From contig CAMBSD010000006.1 in NCBI GenBank assembly GCA_945870425.1, positions 1 through 64,000 of the forward strand: 64,000 nucleotides of DNA, written 5' to 3'. Origin of the DNA: Chitinophaga pinensis. Its GTDB lineage: Bacteria > Bacteroidota > Bacteroidia > UKL13-3. The notes below the pieces were generated by a model. It had not been told where the DNA came from. It did no database searches and saw only the letters and a list, made by a program, of their open reading frames with translations. A program made the translations under genes and the position numbers. Positions 1 to 7,309 of this stretch are shown piece after piece; position 1 is the first letter of the stretch, and every line of letters begins with the position of its first letter.

Positions 1-178
1 ATTAAGCTGCTAACTCTTAAATCCTCTCCTTTTTCATACCTGCCATATTGTGAACGCGAGATTCCATGGTCATATGCAAAATACTCATAACTTGAATAGC
101 CTTTATCTATTCTCAATTGCTTTATTCGTTTTGAAAGCTTTTGAATAAAGACTTTGTCTATTTTTTTTCGGTTGGCAT
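1..178 (-). CDS. XRE-type helix-turn-helix regulator, partial, apparent frameshift
   Basis: The minus strand encodes a typical small Cro/C1-type HTH domain running off the left edge. Recognisable pieces are KRIKQLRIDKGYSSYE (helices 1-2) and SRSQYGRYEKGEDLR (recognition helix and following turn). The only ATG (176-178) reads MPTEKK and then hits a stop, because the poly-A run (T run at 161-168 on the + strand) has eight bases. With nine bases the ATG would be in frame with the HTH. The HTH frame itself has no ATG, GTG or TTG before its conserved part. So this is a sequencing slip, a phase-variable tract or a pseudogene. Small Bacteroidota XRE proteins of about 80 residues look like this. Seen: HTH frame and frameshift. 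Inferred: DNA-binding regulator. Confidence 0.6.
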
Positions 179-210
179 ATGTTCAAAAAAACTTTTAAAG
201 ACACTAAATG

Positions 211-246
211 GTTACCACTAATTAAATACCATTGTTTAGTGGTAAC
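211..246. promoter_or_regulatory. inverted repeat, candidate operator
   Basis: Perfect 11-bp arms GTTACCACTAA (211-221) and TTAGTGGTAAC (236-246) are separated by 14 bases. The site lies 33 bases upstream of the HTH gene's ATG, in the divergent intergenic region. No T-run follows on either strand, so a terminator is unlikely. Autoregulated XRE proteins usually bind such dyads; that role here is inference. Confidence 0.45.
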
Positions 247-312
247 TATTTATAACAATTTTTATTTTCTTGCACAAATATAATGTTTATTGAACGTACA
301 TATTAACAGTCA

Positions 313-362
313 TTTATATCATAATTAAATTGATTTGTGGTCACACAAAACTTGGACAAAAA
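313..362 (+). repeat. imperfect direct repeat, copy 1
   Basis: This stretch shares TTTATATC, GTCACACAAA and a trailing GGAC-N-AAA pattern, in the same order and similar spacing, with 1753-1802. It lies about 120 bases upstream of the MFS gene. The matching copy lies upstream of purD. Confidence 0.4.
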
Positions 363-481
363 ACAACTTGATATACAGTAAAAAAAGTAATAATGACCTG
401 CATAATGTTTCAAACTTCTTTTGATTTAGAATACAATTTGATTGCTGAAAAATCTTTCATTTTTAGATTAAAAATGAAATA

Positions 482-1723
482 ATGAGCAAAGACAAATCAG
501 AAGATAAATTCGAATTCTCCCCTTATCAAATAATTGTTATTGCCCTTTTAGCAATCACTCAGTTTTCGGTGATATTAGATTTTATGTTGATTTCGCCTTT
601 GGGTGATATGCTCATGAAATCCATGTCACTTAGCACCAAACAATTTGGCTTTGCTGTATCCATTTATGCCTTTAGCGCAGGGGCTTCTGCGCTCTTAACA
701 GCAGGCTTTGCAGATAGATTTGTTCGCAAAAAGATTTTATTATTTTTTTATACTGGATTTATTTTGGGCACCTTAGCTTGCGGACTTGCTACATCTTACC
801 CAATGCTTATTGCAGCTAGACTTATCACAGGTTTTTTTGGTGGGGTTATAGGCTCTATTTCAATGTCTATTGTAGTTGATTTGTTTCCCATGTATAAGCG
901 AGGCAGGGTTATGGGTTTTATGATGATGGGCCTTGGCGCAAGTCAGGTTTTGGGTATTCCCATTAGTTTATACTTAGCCAATATATGGGGTTGGCAATCT
1001 CCCTTTTTAATGATTGCGGCATTGGCTGGAATAGTTTGGATAGTCATATTTATTAAAATGCACAACGTTACCGAAAACCTAAAAATAAAAAGTGATCGAA
1101 ATGCTTTTGCCCATTTGTGGCATACTGCATCAAAAAGAAAATATCGAATCGGATTTTTATCAACTCTATTCCTATCCATAGGTGGATTTATGATGATGCC
1201 TTGGGGAAGCGCTTTTGCAATAAACAATTTGCGTGTTAAACCTGAACAACTTCCTTATCTTTTTTTCGTGGGCGGCTTAAGTTCGCTCATTGTAATGCCA
1301 TTGATTGGAAACTTGTCAGATAAGATGGATAAGTTTAAACTTTTTGTATTGGCTTCTATTTGGATGATACTGACGGTGCTGGTTTATACCAATCTCCCTC
1401 CAATTTCATTTTGGATAATTATGCTTATGTATGCGTTGATGATGGTTGGCATTATGAGTCGCATGACGCCATCAACGGCTTTGTCATCTGACTTACCTGA
1501 ACCACAAGACCGTGGCGCATACATGGCTATCAATTCATCTCTTCAACAAATTGCTGGTGGTGTAGCTGCCAATGTAGGCGGATTAATATTAGTGCAAAAA
1601 GATAATTTTAGCCCTATTGAACATTACGATACCGTAGGTTATGTGATTGCTATTATATCACTTGTCAATATTTTTTTCGTTTTCAGAGTTAGCAAATTAA
1701 TAAAAATAACTAATGCAAATTAG
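482..1723 (+). CDS. MFS transporter, drug/sugar efflux type
   Basis: A 413-residue inner-membrane protein with about twelve hydrophobic helices and a cytoplasmic loop near residues 195-225. This is the normal size and layout for a major facilitator superfamily permease. The loop after helix 2 carries GFADRFVRKKIL (about residues 75-86), the MFS motif A form (GxxxDRxGRKxxL). The second half has a related GNLSDKMDKFKL. It most resembles AraJ-like proton-driven exporters; the substrate cannot be read from sequence. The ATG at 482 starts a polar N-terminus (MSKDKSEDK) before helix 1. It stands alone, transcribed away from the HTH gene, which might regulate it (inference only). Confidence 0.85.
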   Translation: MSKDKSEDKFEFSPYQIIVIALLAITQFSVILDFMLISPLGDMLMKSMSLSTKQFGFAVSIYAFSAGASALLTAGFADRFVRKKILLFFYTGFILGTLACGLATSYPMLIAARLITGFFGGVIGSISMSIVVDLFPMYKRGRVMGFMMMGLGASQVLGIPISLYLANIWGWQSPFLMIAALAGIVWIVIFIKMHNVTENLKIKSDRNAFAHLWHTASKRKYRIGFLSTLFLSIGGFMMMPWGSAFAINNLRVKPEQLPYLFFVGGLSSLIVMPLIGNLSDKMDKFKLFVLASIWMILTVLVYTNLPPISFWIIMLMYALMMVGIMSRMTPSTALSSDLPEPQDRGAYMAINSSLQQIAGGVAANVGGLILVQKDNFSPIEHYDTVGYVIAIISLVNIFFVFRVSKLIKITNAN

Positions 1724-1752
1724 TCCAAGCTTGGTATCTGCACCCATCCTTC

Positions 1753-1802
1753 TTTATATCGAAATAGATTTGGTTTTTTGTCACACAAACCACGGACTAA
1801 AT
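1753..1802 (+). repeat. imperfect direct repeat, copy 2
   Basis: Counterpart of 313-362, with TTTATATC followed by GTCACACAAA and C-CGGAC-TAAA. It lies between the MFS stop and purD, 65-115 bases upstream of the purD start. Confidence 0.4.
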
Positions 1803-1854
1803 ATGATTCAAATTTAGTCAAGACAAAGTCCCTAAAACATTCTGATATTGGTAT

Positions 1855-1862
1855 TATATTCG
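1855..1862 (+). promoter_or_regulatory. candidate -7 element TATATTCG before purD
   Basis: TATATTCG is one base off the Bacteroidota -7 consensus TAnnTTTG. It ends four bases before the purD ATG, which implies a very short or absent leader. The same octamer precedes the genes at 7310 and 12707. Confidence 0.35.
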
Positions 1863-1866
1863 CCAC

Positions 1867-3144
1867 ATGAATATTCTCTTAATAGGTTCGGGTGGGCGCG
1901 AACATGCATTTTCATATTATCTAAGTAAAAGTAAGTTATGCAGCGATTTATACATAATGCCTGGTAATGCGGGTACCGCTGCATGCGGAACAAATGTTTC
2001 CATCAACCCTTTGCAATTTGATAAAGTAGCCGAATTCTGTATTGAAAAAAATATTGAATTATTGATAGTAGGTCCTGAAGAACCATTGGTGAAGGGAATG
2101 CGCAATTATTTTGAAACAAACGAAAAAATAAAACATATCAAATTTGTTGGTCCAGACCAAGCAGGAGCTGCTATGGAAGGCAGTAAGGATTGGAGCAAAG
2201 CCTTTATGGCAAAATACAATGTACCTACTGCGGCCTATAAAACTTTTACTGCCGACAATTTGCAAGAAGGCTTGGCATATGTGAAGCAACATAGTCTACC
2301 CATAGTATTAAAAGCAGATGGATTGGCTGCAGGCAAAGGTGTTCTTATCTGCCAAACACATGCTGAAGCAGAATCAGAATTGGAGCAAATGATTAGCCAA
2401 AGCAAGTTTGGTGATGCCAGCAAAAAAGTGGTGGTTGAAGCATTTTTAGATGGTATTGAGCTATCTGTTTTTTTGCTATGTGACGGAAATTCTTATAAAA
2501 TTTTACCATCAGCCAAAGATTATAAAAGAATTGGCGAGGGTGATAAAGGCTTGAATACAGGTGGTATGGGAGCCATATCCCCTGTTCCGTTTGCAGATGA
2601 ACAATTCATGGGAAAAGTGGAAAGCCGCATTATCAAACCAACGATTGAAGGATTAAAACAAGAAGGCATAAAATATGTAGGTTTCATATTTATAGGATTA
2701 ATGAAGGTAGGCGATGAACCATGGGTAATAGAATACAACAGCCGCATGGGTGACCCTGAAACTGAGGCTGTGCTACCAAGAATAAAAACCGATTTTGCCG
2801 AGTTGATGTTGGCAAGTGCTGAAGGAAGATTACATGAAATGCAATTGGAAATAAGCAATCAAACGGCTGCCACAGTGATGTTGGTTTCTGAAGGATACCC
2901 TGGTGATTATGCCAAAGGCAAAGTGATGACGGGTTTTGAGGATATAAATGATTCTATACTCTTTCATGCGGGTACCAAACTCAATGTGAACAATGAGGTT
3001 GAAACCAATGGAGGCAGGGTATTGGCCATTACTAGCCTAGCCGATACTATTCAAGAAGCTGTTGCTTTATCTATGAAAGCTGCCGAAAAAATAGACTACG
3101 AAGGGAAGTATTATAGAAGAGATATTGGTTACGAATTCATATAA
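1867..3144 (+). CDS. purD: phosphoribosylamine--glycine ligase (GAR synthetase)
   Basis: This cytoplasmic enzyme makes glycinamide ribonucleotide from phosphoribosylamine, glycine and ATP, the second step of de novo purine synthesis. At 425 residues it is the standard single-domain length. It opens with the GARS N-domain glycine loop (IGSGGREHA, residues 5-13). The ATP-grasp domain follows, with GLAAGKGV (about 155-162), NTGGMGAISP (about 227-236) and the metal-binding EYNSRMGDPETE (about 290-301), then the C-domain. No other purine genes are adjacent. The downstream membrane-protein gene starts nine bases later, so they are probably co-transcribed. Confidence 0.97.
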   Translation: MNILLIGSGGREHAFSYYLSKSKLCSDLYIMPGNAGTAACGTNVSINPLQFDKVAEFCIEKNIELLIVGPEEPLVKGMRNYFETNEKIKHIKFVGPDQAGAAMEGSKDWSKAFMAKYNVPTAAYKTFTADNLQEGLAYVKQHSLPIVLKADGLAAGKGVLICQTHAEAESELEQMISQSKFGDASKKVVVEAFLDGIELSVFLLCDGNSYKILPSAKDYKRIGEGDKGLNTGGMGAISPVPFADEQFMGKVESRIIKPTIEGLKQEGIKYVGFIFIGLMKVGDEPWVIEYNSRMGDPETEAVLPRIKTDFAELMLASAEGRLHEMQLEISNQTAATVMLVSEGYPGDYAKGKVMTGFEDINDSILFHAGTKLNVNNEVETNGGRVLAITSLADTIQEAVALSMKAAEKIDYEGKYYRRDIGYEFI

Positions 3145-3153
3145 AACAAAAGT

Positions 3154-4797
3154 ATGCTAATTACAGCCCTAATTCTACTACAAGCTTTTTTCGTAAGTTA
3201 TTATTTCGGTTATCTAGGTTTTACTCGGTTTCAGTATGTATTGGTAAGCAAAACTGAATCCTTTAAAGTTCATGTAAGCCTTTATCAATTGATGGGTTTG
3301 GCTTTATTGGCTTTTATTTGCTCTGTACTGCATTTGTGTTATCCCATCAATGCGTCCTCATTTTACCTTATAAGTTTTAGTGCATTAGCAAGTGGTTTTA
3401 TGATGCAGCCAAGGATATTTAAAGAAGCTACGAGGCATTTAATGGAGGGTATTAAGGCCAATAAATTCCCATATCTAATAAGCCTTATCATTGCTGTGTT
3501 AAGTATTTGCTCCAGACCTGGCATAGGCGACATTGCAGACTATCATTTACAAGCACTCAAGTGGGCTGAACAATATAAAAATATTATAGGTTTAGGTAAT
3601 TTCAACCGTCCATTGGCAAACAACAATTGGTGGTTTAATATTCAAGCTCTTTTTGGAAATGCATCTCATTCTATTTATGTTCTGAATGCACTTATGTTCA
3701 TATTGGTTTTTACCTTTCTTGTGAATAATGAAAGCAAAAACAACATGCTGAAAATATTTGGTTTTGTATTAGCTGGTTTTGTGGCTGTCTCTACCAAAAC
3801 AGCCTTTGTGGGCAGTGTTACGCCTGATTATGCCATTACCAATTTGATTTTTATTTGCAGTTATTTATTCCTTAGTTATCATTTTAGTAAAGAAAAAACA
3901 TACTTACATCTCATCATTTTATTTGCTCTTTTTGCTGTAACCATCAAACTTAATTCAGTTCTTTTGCTTGGCTTGGCTTTATTGTCATTTATTGAGCTAA
4001 TAAAAGATAATCACTCAAAAAAATATTGGATTGGATATTCAGTAATTGCATCATTCACACTAGGCATTTGGGTATTGGGTAATGTCATGGTATCAGGCTG
4101 GCTTTGCTATCCTGCAAGTGGTTTGGATTTATTTCAGTTCGACTGGAAAATGCCAAAAGAGGTGCTAGATATGGAGCGTTTTAGCATCAAACAATGGGGA
4201 AAAGTTCCTTTTCAAGATATTCAAATAACTGCACAAATGAGCCTAGCTGAATGGCTCCCACTCTGGTTAGAAAAGCTTGATTTTTTCAATAAAGGACTGC
4301 TTGGTTTAAGTGTATTAACTACACTGCTATTTATCATCAAATATGCTTTCGAAAAAGAAAAACAAAAGACTATTCTAAGTCTAGCCATAATAAGTTTGAT
4401 AGGTATTACTTTTTGTTTTTCAAATGGCCCACATGTTCGATATGCCTATGGATATATAGTTGTTCTGCTCGCCTTGGGTTTGGCTTATCTCCTGAGTAAA
4501 AAAATCAATTTAATAAACAAATGGATGATGATAACAACGCTTGTTATATCGATTGTTGGAGTTGCTCCCAAGATAGTTTCTATGAAAAATGAAGGTATTT
4601 TATCTAGCTCAATAGTGTATCCAAAAGCCTATCCTATTTACAATTTAGATAGCATGATATCAAATGGAAATACATTATACATTACCAAACAAAACAGTAC
4701 TTGTTGGACATGCTTTCCATGTTCGTATTATATGCTCAAAAATTGTCAACTTAGGGGTAATACCTTTGAAGAAGGATTTAGGGTGAATCATCCTTAA
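3154..4797 (+). CDS. polytopic membrane protein, LIC_10190-like
   Basis: A 547-residue inner-membrane protein with roughly a dozen hydrophobic segments. A conserved-looking loop GIGDIADYHLQALKWAEQY lies near residues 123-141, followed by LGNFNRPLANNNWWF. This resembles the LIC_10190 family of putative glycosyltransferase-like membrane proteins, which have GT-C topology. The C-terminal region has a periplasmic-looking tail with several cysteines (STCWTCFPCSYYMLKNC). The gene follows purD by nine bases but has no evident metabolic link to it. Family assignment is from memory of motif pattern; activity is unknown. Confidence 0.6.
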   Translation: MLITALILLQAFFVSYYFGYLGFTRFQYVLVSKTESFKVHVSLYQLMGLALLAFICSVLHLCYPINASSFYLISFSALASGFMMQPRIFKEATRHLMEGIKANKFPYLISLIIAVLSICSRPGIGDIADYHLQALKWAEQYKNIIGLGNFNRPLANNNWWFNIQALFGNASHSIYVLNALMFILVFTFLVNNESKNNMLKIFGFVLAGFVAVSTKTAFVGSVTPDYAITNLIFICSYLFLSYHFSKEKTYLHLIILFALFAVTIKLNSVLLLGLALLSFIELIKDNHSKKYWIGYSVIASFTLGIWVLGNVMVSGWLCYPASGLDLFQFDWKMPKEVLDMERFSIKQWGKVPFQDIQITAQMSLAEWLPLWLEKLDFFNKGLLGLSVLTTLLFIIKYAFEKEKQKTILSLAIISLIGITFCFSNGPHVRYAYGYIVVLLALGLAYLLSKKINLINKWMMITTLVISIVGVAPKIVSMKNEGILSSSIVYPKAYPIYNLDSMISNGNTLYITKQNSTCWTCFPCSYYMLKNCQLRGNTFEEGFRVNHP

Positions 4798-4965
4798 TTT
4801 TTATTAAACTCAGCCCTCTGACGCATGTCTCACCCATGTCAAATAATGGTTTGAGGCAATTTCAAAAAGCATACAAGTATGGTATATCAACAATACATTT
4901 TAAAGGTTAAAGAAATGGTATAATAAATAATAAATTTTGAGTGAAATGGTTGCGCTTATTAATTA

Positions 4966-6105
4966 CTAAAATGCTTCACCTAAAGTAAAATACATACCTT
5001 GTATACCATTTTCACCTCGCCCATAATCGATACGTAGATTGATACGTTCTTTGCGCATAGCAATGCCTCTAATACCTATGCCATAGTTGGGTTTTATATT
5101 TTCAAACAAATTACTCAAAGTATTGCCAACATTACCAGCCCCAGCAAAAACCACCATAGAAATGGGCCCCCATACTTGTTTACGCAGCTCTGCTTGAACG
5201 GCAGCGGCATGCTTATCTCTAAATCGACCATTGTAATAACCGCGCATGTACATATCACTGCCAATTGTTCCCATTTGCCTAAATGGAATATTTCCCTCGT
5301 TAAAATTACCAAATGCCTGCAGTGCCAAAACATTATGGTTCCATAATTTGATATAGGTTCGGGCATCTACTGTCAAGTTATTGAATTCATAATTACTGCC
5401 GATAGCTTTGCTATTAAACAAAGTGCTGATGTCAATTAAATGACCATGAAGAGGATAATAGATATGGTCACGGTTATCAAAACTAAGGACCAAACCTGCA
5501 CCGGCTGTATAGCTATTATTCACACCAATGATGTTTGAGGCTTTTAAGGCACTGCCATCCACAAAACCCAAATCACTCATCTTGTCTGTTTCAAGGTTGA
5601 TACCGGCATATACATTTTTATATATTTGATAAGTCCCTCGAAGCTGTAATCTATTTAAAGTAAAATCGTAAAGCTCCTTGCTAGCATCTGTTTGTGTATT
5701 GCCGATGCCCCAATAGTTTTCGATAAATTTGGTATAGGTAAAAGAACCCTTGAAATTGAAATTATTTCGATTGGTAAAAATATCAAAATAAGGTTTGATA
5801 CTGCTTTGTTTGTTTTGTGTATATTGTCCGTTCAACCTTACCAATGAAGGTCGAGTTACAACATCCTTTTTGGTATGAAATAAATACACTAAACTCAATC
5901 CCAATCTCCAACCTGTTTCAGGATAAAGGCCCCATATGGGTAATGCCATAAAGTATTTTTTGTTGGGTTTGCTTGTGTCACCTTCTACTTTATCATATAT
6001 CTTGTCTATAAATTTTTCAAGTTTACCTTTCTTTTGTGCATGAACTTGGCTTATCGATACAATACCAAAGACTAACAGGATGATAATTCTTTTGGTTATA
6101 ACCAT
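4966..6105 (-). CDS. BamA/TamA-type outer membrane beta-barrel protein
   Basis: A 379-residue protein with a signal peptide (cut after VHAQ, about residue 23) and then beta-barrel sequence to a terminal aromatic (FTLGEAF). Features of the Omp85/bacterial surface antigen barrel are visible. These are alternating hydrophobic strands, an MGTIGSDMYMRGYYNGRFRD segment matching the family's loop 6 (R-G-Y/F-x-G-R-F-x-D), and a closing strand INLRIDYGRGENG. There are no POTRA repeats, so it is barrel-only, as is common for accessory family members in Bacteroidota. It begins inside the end of the upstream DUF4421-like gene (10-bp overlap), which suggests translational coupling. Function: outer-membrane assembly or transport, inferred. 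Confidence 0.8.
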   Translation of the reverse strand: MVITKRIIILLVFGIVSISQVHAQKKGKLEKFIDKIYDKVEGDTSKPNKKYFMALPIWGLYPETGWRLGLSLVYLFHTKKDVVTRPSLVRLNGQYTQNKQSSIKPYFDIFTNRNNFNFKGSFTYTKFIENYWGIGNTQTDASKELYDFTLNRLQLRGTYQIYKNVYAGINLETDKMSDLGFVDGSALKASNIIGVNNSYTAGAGLVLSFDNRDHIYYPLHGHLIDISTLFNSKAIGSNYEFNNLTVDARTYIKLWNHNVLALQAFGNFNEGNIPFRQMGTIGSDMYMRGYYNGRFRDKHAAAVQAELRKQVWGPISMVVFAGAGNVGNTLSNLFENIKPNYGIGIRGIAMRKERINLRIDYGRGENGIQGMYFTLGEAF

Positions 6106-7106
6106 TTGATTGCAGGAATTAATGTATGAAAACGAAAACCTGCATTAAAACCAATGCTAGTAGATTGAAAAGCAACAAAGTTAGGATAACCAAACATGTT
6201 CAAATTAGCATCATAAGTGGCAAATACATTAAAGAAATATTTCTTTCCATTTCTACCAATGGATAGTTTAGCATGTGCATCAAATTCAGGACTTATTCCA
6301 CGGCTGTTATCTGTAATACTTTTTATCTGATAAGACGCCAAACCAAGTCCAGCAAATGCAGATGGAGAAATAAACCAAGTACCACCCTTCATGCAGAAAT
6401 TGTAAGCATATCCTGGCCTTACATTCAAATGAGTCATACTTAAACTTCTCATACCCGTAAGCTCACCATAATTTTTTATTACATCAATATCGGGCGGAAT
6501 CAGGGGTTGAGGAGAATCAATTTTTCTGTAACCCAAATTCATCATCAACAAAAATGCCCCAGATGATTTCTTTTGAAACTCAGCCATGCTCAAAGCACTG
6601 CGGTAAGAAAATTTACGATGATTAAAATTGTAGTATAGAGTTAAACCATGCATTTGAATATTAGCATCCGGGAGTTTTGAAATACTACTAGTATCAATCA
6701 TACCTGTGCTTCTATAAATGCCGCTAAAAGAGCGTGAATAGACCTCACCACCTGAGCGAGATTGATAATAGCTGAATGAGAAATCATAAAAGCGTGTTCG
6801 GCCAAAAGTCTTTTCATCACGATTGGTATAGGGTACCTGCACACCGAAAGCTACTGTCACATATTTTAATCCTAAAGACAAACCTGTCTGCCAACTTGAG
6901 TTGGGTGATAGTTGCAGCAATTGTTGCGAATTTGTAAATCTTGGAGGGTTAATGAAAAAGTCGAAATTATTTACCCACGTGTTAAACTGCACATTATAAG
7001 GTCTTTCAAACTGAACAATATAATTGCTGTCTTTCTGTGCAATGCCTATGCAACAAAAAACTACTATGAAGATTAACAGCAAAACGATTCTTCTCATTTG
7101 CTGCAA
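6096..7106 (-). CDS. DUF4421-like outer membrane protein
   Basis: A 336-residue protein with a signal peptide (MRRIVLLLIFIVVFCCIGIA, then QKD) followed by amphipathic beta-strand sequence. It resembles the DUF4421 family of Bacteroidota envelope proteins. Recognisable patterns are LSPNSSWQTGLSLGLKYVTV, GRTRFYDFSFSYYQSRSGG and a late FYNFNHRKFSYRSA-like segment (here YYNFNHRKFSYRSA). Function is unknown; a small outer-membrane barrel is likely. It is the first gene of a two-gene unit with the BamA-like barrel protein, whose ATG lies inside this gene's 3' end. Confidence 0.7.
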   Translation of the reverse strand: MQQMRRIVLLLIFIVVFCCIGIAQKDSNYIVQFERPYNVQFNTWVNNFDFFINPPRFTNSQQLLQLSPNSSWQTGLSLGLKYVTVAFGVQVPYTNRDEKTFGRTRFYDFSFSYYQSRSGGEVYSRSFSGIYRSTGMIDTSSISKLPDANIQMHGLTLYYNFNHRKFSYRSALSMAEFQKKSSGAFLLMMNLGYRKIDSPQPLIPPDIDVIKNYGELTGMRSLSMTHLNVRPGYAYNFCMKGGTWFISPSAFAGLGLASYQIKSITDNSRGISPEFDAHAKLSIGRNGKKYFFNVFATYDANLNMFGYPNFVAFQSTSIGFNAGFRFHTLIPAIKWL

Positions 7107-7291
7107 TTATACAATGCTTTCGTTTTAAAATCTATTAGCACTATGGATATAATAATTTGTTTACTTGAAAATGCATGCATTTGGATGCATATTTTAAGTC
7201 CAGTATTAGGTTTTAGTGACACCATTTTTGTTTTAGAATGGCAATTACATCTGTTTAGCCTAAGCCATCATGCAATAACAGCCTAAATTTA

Positions 7292-7299
7292 TATATTCG
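7292..7299 (+). promoter_or_regulatory. candidate -7 element TATATTCG before glycosyltransferase
   Basis: TATATTCG ends ten bases before the ATG at 7310. The 200 bases between the divergent genes (7107-7309) hold no credible coding sequence, and this is the only promoter-like element I see there. Confidence 0.35.
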
Positions 7300-7309
7300 C
7301 GCTTCAAGG

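Larger units (their letters stand above)
179..481. other. intergenic region between divergent HTH and MFS genes
   Basis: This AT-rich stretch of about 300 bases has no credible gene. It holds an 11-bp-arm inverted repeat (211-246) and one copy of an imperfect element also found upstream of purD (313-362). It must contain the promoters for the leftward HTH gene and the rightward MFS gene. I could not place a convincing -33/-7 pair for either. Confidence 0.6.

Noticed and set aside
7098-7286. 62-codon reading frame in the divergent gap
   Set aside because: No family resemblance; it overlaps the DUF4421 start and has no promoter-like element.
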